From an uncultured Lachnospiraceae bacterium (GTDB taxonomy: Bacteria; Bacillota; Clostridia; Lachnospirales; Lachnospiraceae): DNA of 9,993 bases. Where the stretch lies: the NCBI GenBank assembly GCA_905193085.1, contig CAJJNI010000078.1:1-9993 (forward strand), read 5' to 3'. Shown here one piece after another: positions 5,957 through 9,993 of the stretch. The position numbers and the translations under genes are program-made. Numbering within the stretch: position 1 is the stretch's first letter; each line of letters starts with the position of its first letter. The notes beneath the pieces were generated by a model. The model was not told where the DNA came from and searched no databases. It was given only the letters and a program-made list of their open reading frames with translations.

Positions 5957-6724
5957 TTATTTCTCCTTTGCAAGCAGCTTTTCAAGTGCTGCCTCAACGC
6001 CCTTAACCATTTCTGAATCATCAGGCATATAAAAAACATTTTTTCCGGTAATATCATATTCTGAAAGCTGTGAATCCTGTCCTATATATGCAAGCACTTC
6101 CAAATCACCCGGCTCAATGTATTTTTTGACATTTTCATCAGGAATACGATTTATTATAACTCCTGCTTTTTCATACATTACAAGCTCATCTGCAACAGAT
6201 TTTATTGTCTTTACGACACCAATTCCTTTTTTGCTTGCATCACTGACCATGACAAGATGTGTCACTTTCTCCATAACTCTTCTGTTTATCTGCTCTATGC
6301 CTGCCTCACCGTCAATTACAACATAGTCAAAATTATCTGCTACAAGTGAAATTATATCTTTAAGATATGAATTTATTTTACAATAGCAGCCTGCACTTTC
6401 CGGTCGGCCAACAGCAATAAAAGAAAAATTGTCAGTTTCAACCATAGCGTCAAATATGTAGTATTTAGCTTCACCGAGAAGCTCCATTGCAGTTTTCGTA
6501 TCACCATCCTCTACAGTTGTAACAACTTTTTTCCGTATATCATCAATGGTCATCTCAACATCTATTCCCAATGCTGTTGAAAGTCCGACAGCTGGATCTG
6601 CATCAATCGCCAGAATTTTTTTATCCGGATATTTAGCAGCCAGAACCTTTACCATTACTGCTGCTATAGAAGTCTTTCCGACACCGCCTTTTCCGGCAAC
6701 TGCTATAATTCTAGTTTTATCCAT
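5957..6724 (-). CDS. CooC-like MinD/ParA-type P-loop ATPase
   Basis: A 255-aa cytoplasmic SIMIBI ATPase resembling CooC, the ATP-dependent dimer that helps insert Ni into the CO dehydrogenase C-cluster. Visible are the deviant Walker A GKGGVGKTS (11-19) with signature lysine K12, DADPAVGLSTALG (41-53), GRPESAGCYCKIN (106-118) with the C113-x-C115 pair matching the metal-binding CxC of CooC1, Walker B YVVIDGEAGIEQ (134-145), and the adenine-loop region IINRIPDEN. I start at the ATG 6722-6724 because GGAGTG lies 6 bases upstream; 16 further in-frame codons exist without a site. It is the first gene of the operon, but no CODH gene is present, so it probably serves the dehydratase-type enzyme or the ACS-like protein. 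The specific metal is not proven. Confidence 0.88.
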   Translation of the reverse strand: MDKTRIIAVAGKGGVGKTSIAAVMVKVLAAKYPDKKILAIDADPAVGLSTALGIDVEMTIDDIRKKVVTTVEDGDTKTAMELLGEAKYYIFDAMVETDNFSFIAVGRPESAGCYCKINSYLKDIISLVADNFDYVVIDGEAGIEQINRRVMEKVTHLVMVSDASKKGIGVVKTIKSVADELVMYEKAGVIINRIPDENVKKYIEPGDLEVLAYIGQDSQLSEYDITGKNVFYMPDDSEMVKGVEAALEKLLAKEK

Positions 6725-6751
6725 TGTTATCACTCCATTTTTTATTTCAAC

Positions 6752-6819
6752 AAACAGGTATGCCCATATCATGATTAAAATAATCTCATATTAATCATAT
6801 ATAACAGACATACCTGTTT
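6752..6819. promoter_or_regulatory. Nested inverted repeats over the operon promoter (candidate operators)
   Basis: AAACAGGTATG (6752-6762) is repeated perfectly as CATACCTGTTT (6809-6819), 11 bp per arm with 46 bases between. A second perfect pair, ATGATTAA (6771-6778) and TTAATCAT (6791-6798), lies inside it. The upstream arm sits exactly in the -35/-10 spacer of the predicted promoter and the other falls about 30-40 bases into the transcript. That layout suits a pair of repressor sites or a looping operator better than an RNA hairpin, because the upstream arm would not be transcribed from this promoter. If transcription came from further up, the RNA could also fold. The regulator is unknown. 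Confidence 0.55.
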
Positions 6820-6827
6820 CATATCAA
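6799..6827 (-). promoter_or_regulatory. Promoter of the CooC/dehydratase operon
   Basis: On the minus strand TTGATA (6822-6827) and TTATAT (6799-6804) are separated by 17 bases, a good housekeeping-sigma arrangement. Transcription would begin near 6792, about 70 bases before the ATPase start codon. Confidence 0.6.
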
Positions 6828-6856
6828 CTCTTTATTCTGATTTAATTTAATTATTT

Positions 6857-6883
6857 GATGCCGGGACCAAAAACCCTGGCATC
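6857..6883 (-). terminator. Hairpin after the chemoreceptor gene, weak terminator
   Basis: GATGCC and GGG (6857-6865) pair with CCC and GGCATC (6874-6883) with one bulged T and an 8-base loop. It starts 11 bases after the chemoreceptor stop. On the minus strand it is followed by AAATAATTAAATT rather than a T-run, so termination may be inefficient and some read-through into the downstream operon is possible. The plus-strand flank is slightly more T-rich. Confidence 0.45.
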
Positions 6884-6894
6884 GTTAAATATTT

Positions 6895-8643
6895 TTAGCC
6901 AAGTTTAAAATGTGTAACTGTCTCTTCAAGCTGTGATGCTCTTCCAGATAAATCAACCATAATTTCCTGAATCTTAATAAGATTATCTGTCTCATCATGA
7001 ACAGTATCACCTATTTCATTAGTCATTGATGCATTCTCATCTGTAGCAGTTCGTACACTGTTCATCGTTGTATATACATCTTCTACATACGAAGAAAGTT
7101 CTTTTATATCATCGAGAATTTCTTTAACATTTTCATTTACAAGCTGTATTCCATTCTGAATGTTTTTGAAATTCTTCATTGTATCTGAAGCTATCTTATT
7201 TCCTTCATCAAGCTGTTTAAGTCCTATATTCATCTTTTCTGTCATTTCTTTTGAATTTGACTGAACCTCAGAAATAATATCGGCAATTTTCTGAGCCGAT
7301 GAACTTGAATTTTCAGCAAGATTTCCGATTTCACTTGCTACTACTGCAAATCCTCTTCCACTCTCACCTGCTCTTGCAGCTTCTATGGAAGCATTTAATG
7401 AAAGAAGGTTTGTCTGATCTGCAATATTTGTAATAGTCTGTATGATATCATTCATTTCTTCTGCACTTGAACCTAACTGTCCAACAACATCTGAAACCTG
7501 ACTCATAATAGAATTAACATCTTTAAGCTGTTTTGTATAAAGTTCCATGTTCTCATTTCCCTTTTGTGAATCAATCATGGATTGCTCTGTATTTTCCATA
7601 ATTCTGTCAGCATTACCGGTAATTCTTTCTGTAACACTGTCTATTGTATGTACCTTTTCCTGAGCAACAATAGTTTCCTCATTCTGATTACTCATCTTAG
7701 TCATTACAACATCCATTGTTGCTGATAACTGCTCACTTCTTGCAGAGTTTTCTTCAATTTTTCCTGTAACAAATTCTACCGACTGCTCAATTTGTCCACT
7801 AACCTCAGATACTTTTAACAAGATATTAGTAAGATTATCTTTCATAGCATTAAATGCCCGGGCAAGTTCACCAATTTCATCCTTAGTCTCTATGTTAATA
7901 GGCTCTCCGGACAAATCTCCTTTTGCAATTACAGATATCTTCTTTCTTAATATCTTAAGCGGCACTGTTATACTTGATGTTATTGCCATAGATAAAAGTA
8001 CTGAAATAATTATGATAATAATTACTACAACTATAATATTATAAATACTTTGTCTGAAGTTTTTAAGAATCTGTGCATTTAACTGTCCACATCTTTCAAG
8101 TTCAAGACTCAATAATTTATTACAGTTATTAGATAAATATTCAGCAGTATTTACCATTGAATAAAATTTAGTATCACCTGCAAGTGAAAATGTGTCATCA
8201 CAAAGAGCAAGACCTTCTTTATAACTTTCAATATAATTGTTAAGAAGATTCTCAACGACTTCTAACTGCTCTACTCTCTTATCACCTTTGTCAGTATCAC
8301 TTTCTATATTTTCCCTGACAGCTTTAATCTTATTCTGCATTGTAACAATTATCTCTGTCTCACCTGACTGGTCTATATTCTTACTGACAACACAATAGCC
8401 TAAAATTCTGTTTCCCTGTGCCTGTGTCTCGTCCATGATGTAACGGATACTGTCAAGATTCTCAAGGACTTCATTATATGTAGAAATATAATTGCTTGAT
8501 GATTTTATTGAAATAACCATAGGAATTGCAATTGCACAAATCAGCACAAGTGCCATAACCTGAACTCGTACTCCAATTTTAACTTTTGAAATCAGTTTTG
8601 TTAATTTCGATATTTTTCTTTCGGTTTTCTTATTATCTGCCAT
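6895..8643 (-). CDS. Methyl-accepting chemotaxis protein
   Basis: A membrane chemoreceptor of 582 aa. TM1 (about 26-46) follows a basic N-terminus; an extracytoplasmic, mainly helical sensor domain (about 47-200) resembles a four-helix bundle. TM2 (201-222) has a long isoleucine/valine run, then comes a HAMP domain (about 223-275: VPLKILRKKI, DEIGELARAFNAM). The coiled-coil signalling domain contains the conserved hairpin tip IADQTNLLSLNASIEAARAG (407-426) and GRGFAVVASEI (429-439), which contacts CheA/CheW. GGAGGG lies 7 bases before the ATG and just after the stop of the sugar-binding gene, so the two are co-transcribed. This suggests it senses the ligand-loaded binding protein. No obvious CheB/CheR-docking pentapeptide is seen at the C-terminus. 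Confidence 0.95.
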   Translation of the reverse strand: MADNKKTERKISKLTKLISKVKIGVRVQVMALVLICAIAIPMVISIKSSSNYISTYNEVLENLDSIRYIMDETQAQGNRILGYCVVSKNIDQSGETEIIVTMQNKIKAVRENIESDTDKGDKRVEQLEVVENLLNNYIESYKEGLALCDDTFSLAGDTKFYSMVNTAEYLSNNCNKLLSLELERCGQLNAQILKNFRQSIYNIIVVVIIIIIISVLLSMAITSSITVPLKILRKKISVIAKGDLSGEPINIETKDEIGELARAFNAMKDNLTNILLKVSEVSGQIEQSVEFVTGKIEENSARSEQLSATMDVVMTKMSNQNEETIVAQEKVHTIDSVTERITGNADRIMENTEQSMIDSQKGNENMELYTKQLKDVNSIMSQVSDVVGQLGSSAEEMNDIIQTITNIADQTNLLSLNASIEAARAGESGRGFAVVASEIGNLAENSSSSAQKIADIISEVQSNSKEMTEKMNIGLKQLDEGNKIASDTMKNFKNIQNGIQLVNENVKEILDDIKELSSYVEDVYTTMNSVRTATDENASMTNEIGDTVHDETDNLIKIQEIMVDLSGRASQLEETVTHFKLG

Positions 8644-8658
8644 ACTACATCCCTCCTT

Positions 8659-9753
8659 TTATTCACTTACCAAATCTTTATGATTTTCGATGTACTGTTC
8701 AACTGCTGATACATCACTCTTTACAATTGTATCAAGAGGAATTGTAACCTTGTTCTCAACTTCTTCTCCCTTAGCTGCTTTAACACCATTAACAACAGCC
8801 TTATATCCCATATTATATGGAAGCTGTGTAGTAACTGCCTGGAGATTTACTTCATTTCCAAGCATATCATTTGCAAGCTCCATACTCATATCTGTACCCA
8901 TTACAATTATGTCACTGTTTCCTGAACTCTTAACAGCATCAACGGCACCTAAAAGTGCACTCTGATTCCATGCCCATATCATGGTAGCATCGCTGTTTTT
9001 CTTTAATAAATCTTTTGTAATACTTTCAGCATCTTCTCTTGCTTCTGCTTCCTGCTCGGCAACTATATTAACTGTTCCCTCATCTACAAGATCCTGAATT
9101 GATGCCTTAAATCCGTCACAACGGGCAATTCCAATTTCATATGATGTATTTGTAAGAAGTATTATATTAACACTGTCCAAATTATTAGTCTTAATATATT
9201 CTGTAACATAATCTCCTGTATCTCCGCCAAGTGCTGTTGAATCAACACCAACTTCTGCAGTTACAGGCATATTAACTGTAGTATTCCATGTAATAATAGG
9301 TATACCTGCATCTTTAACCTTCTGAAGTGATTTAGCGCTTACTTCATAGTCAATAGGTGAAATAATAAGTACATCAATACCTTCATCAAGAAGCTTATCA
9401 ATATTCTGAGCCTCTATATCAGTGTCGCTCTCTGAATCAAGCATTTTAAGAGTAACTCCCAAATCATTTCCTGCATTTTTAATTCCATTCATAACTTCAG
9501 AAAACCATTCACCATTCATACCCATATTAACAGAACCTACAACAATATCCTTATTTCCCGAAGTATCACTTCCAGCTTCTTTCACAATACTGTCATTAAA
9601 TTCTTTTGCCTGTTTTGCAATATCATCTTCCCCGGAAGCCCCCTTACTCCCACATCCGCTAAGCATCATCATTGACATTAATGCTGCCGATACGCATATA
9701 GTTTTCAATAATTTTTTCATGACACGCATGCCATTTTTAATTTTTCTCTCCAT
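8659..9753 (-). CDS. Periplasmic sugar-binding lipoprotein (RbsB-like, Peripla_BP_4)
   Basis: A 364-aa substrate-binding protein of the ribose/galactose-binding type I fold. The N-terminus has a lipoprotein signal: a basic region, a hydrophobic stretch (KTICVSAALMSMMM) and the lipobox LSGC (31-34) with Cys34 as the lipidation site. The mature domain shows IVVGSVNMGMNGEWFSEVMN, GIDVLIISPID, GIPIITWNTTVN, the hinge region ARCDGFKASI, WAWNQSALLGAVDAV, IIVMGTDMS and a final YKAVVNG segment, all typical of the family. The start at 9751-9753 has AAGGAGG 8 bases upstream; a later Met has no site. No ABC permease or ATPase is adjacent; the next gene is a chemoreceptor, so it likely acts as a sensory binding protein. 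The ligand (ribose, galactose, xylose, AI-2 or other) is undetermined. Confidence 0.9.
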   Translation of the reverse strand: MERKIKNGMRVMKKLLKTICVSAALMSMMMLSGCGSKGASGEDDIAKQAKEFNDSIVKEAGSDTSGNKDIVVGSVNMGMNGEWFSEVMNGIKNAGNDLGVTLKMLDSESDTDIEAQNIDKLLDEGIDVLIISPIDYEVSAKSLQKVKDAGIPIITWNTTVNMPVTAEVGVDSTALGGDTGDYVTEYIKTNNLDSVNIILLTNTSYEIGIARCDGFKASIQDLVDEGTVNIVAEQEAEAREDAESITKDLLKKNSDATMIWAWNQSALLGAVDAVKSSGNSDIIVMGTDMSMELANDMLGNEVNLQAVTTQLPYNMGYKAVVNGVKAAKGEEVENKVTIPLDTIVKSDVSAVEQYIENHKDLVSE

Positions 9754-9784
9754 TGTCGCTTCCTCCTTGTCATTTGATTTATCT

Positions 9785-9790
9785 ATTATA
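9785..9790 (-). promoter_or_regulatory. Extended -10 promoter of the binding-protein/chemoreceptor unit
   Basis: A perfect TATAAT on the minus strand, preceded by TG one base upstream (TGTTATAAT). The -35 region is only A/T-rich, which an extended -10 can tolerate. Transcription would start near 9778, giving a 5' leader of about 25 bases. Confidence 0.6.
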
Positions 9791-9818
9791 ACACATTACA
9801 ACAAATTTTAATAGTTTT

Positions 9819-9846
9819 ATTGTATTATTTTTTGATCTTTTATCAA
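9819..9846 (-). promoter_or_regulatory. Possible second, upstream promoter
   Basis: On the minus strand TTGATA (9841-9846) and TACAAT (9819-9824) are separated by 16 bases. It lies about 35 bases upstream of the extended -10 box and could drive the same two genes. The -35 overlaps a small dyad, TTGAT-N5-ATCAA (9832-9846). Confidence 0.4.
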
Positions 9847-9896
9847 TTCTGCACAATTTATTATTTTAGCAAAATGGACTTTGGCTTATTGCACGC

Positions 9897-9942
9897 AAAA
9901 AAGAAGAACTACTAATTATCTCTAATCAATAGTTCTTCTTTT
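9897..9942 (-). terminator. Intrinsic terminator of a gene beyond the right edge
   Basis: A perfect 13-bp inverted repeat (AAAAGAAGAACTA at 9899-9911, TAGTTCTTCTTTT at 9930-9942) with an 18-base loop. On the minus strand the stem runs into six T residues (9897-9902), so it would stop transcription entering from the right. A minus-strand open frame ending at TAA 9953-9955 could be the tail of that gene, but only about 12 codons are visible. The plus strand also has four T residues, so it may be bidirectional. Confidence 0.7.
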
Positions 9943-9993
9943 CATATACCGGTTATAAGACAATCAATACTTTAAATACTAAATGTTTGATTT

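Noticed and set aside
5956..6057. Longer start for the 394-aa dehydratase-type protein
   Set aside because: The extra 34 codons overlap the conserved end of the ATPase gene and have no ribosome binding site, whereas the GTG at 5953-5955 has a well-placed one.
1372..6724. Wood-Ljungdahl CODH/ACS cluster
   Set aside because: No CODH catalytic subunit, corrinoid protein or methyltransferase is present, and the ACS-like protein lacks the A-cluster C-G-C motif.
6725..6894. Known riboswitch upstream of the operon
   Set aside because: The leader after the predicted start is only about 70 bases and shows no recognisable conserved core; the dyads overlap the promoter and fit operators better.
9422..9811. 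Plus-strand open frame opposite the start of the sugar-binding gene
   Set aside because: It is antisense to the lipoprotein signal and mature domain, overlaps the promoter region, and has low-complexity Ser/Pro/Ile composition.

Overview
The window looks like a chromosomal segment from a low-GC, anaerobic, motile Firmicute, most likely a gut clostridium of the Lachnospiraceae type. Signs of this are the AT-rich sequence, strong GGAGG ribosome binding sites, oxygen-sensitive 2-hydroxyacyl-CoA-dehydratase-type enzymes, and a chemoreceptor paired with a sugar-binding lipoprotein. The genus is inference. All convincing genes lie on the minus strand, so transcription runs from high to low coordinates.

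Right end (about 9993 to 6895): a hairpin with a T-run probably ends a gene lying beyond the window. One or two sigma-70-type promoters follow, then a two-gene unit: a periplasmic sugar-binding lipoprotein and a methyl-accepting chemotaxis protein. No transporter genes accompany them, so the pair looks like a dedicated chemosensor.

Middle (about 6894 to 1372): a tightly packed operon with a good promoter whose spacer carries one arm of an 11-bp perfect inverted repeat. In order it encodes a CooC-like MinD-type ATPase with the CxC metal-binding motif, a small (394 aa) and a large (512 aa) 2-hydroxyacyl-CoA-dehydratase-family subunit, a BadF/HgdC-type ATP-dependent activase, a 57-aa single-span membrane peptide, and a 237-aa protein resembling the C-terminal domain of acetyl-CoA synthase (CODH/ACS beta). 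A possible 32-aa ORF sits in the only sizeable gap. My reading is that the activase feeds ATP-driven low-potential electrons to a cysteine-rich two-subunit Fe-S enzyme, while the CooC-like and ACS-like proteins serve its metallocluster maturation or an associated one-carbon or Ni function. No CO dehydrogenase catalytic subunit, CoA-transferase or hydroxyacid dehydrogenase is present, so the substrate is unknown. This is the most interesting part of the window.

Left end (about 1370 to 1): the operon runs into a decayed MATE efflux gene carrying a nonsense codon, a frame change and a large internal deletion. Then comes a decayed array of about seven 26-27-nt direct repeats, whose last copy reads in frame into a GNAT acetyltransferase gene. 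Finally there is the first 15 codons of another gene, probably DUF3990-like, cut by the window edge.
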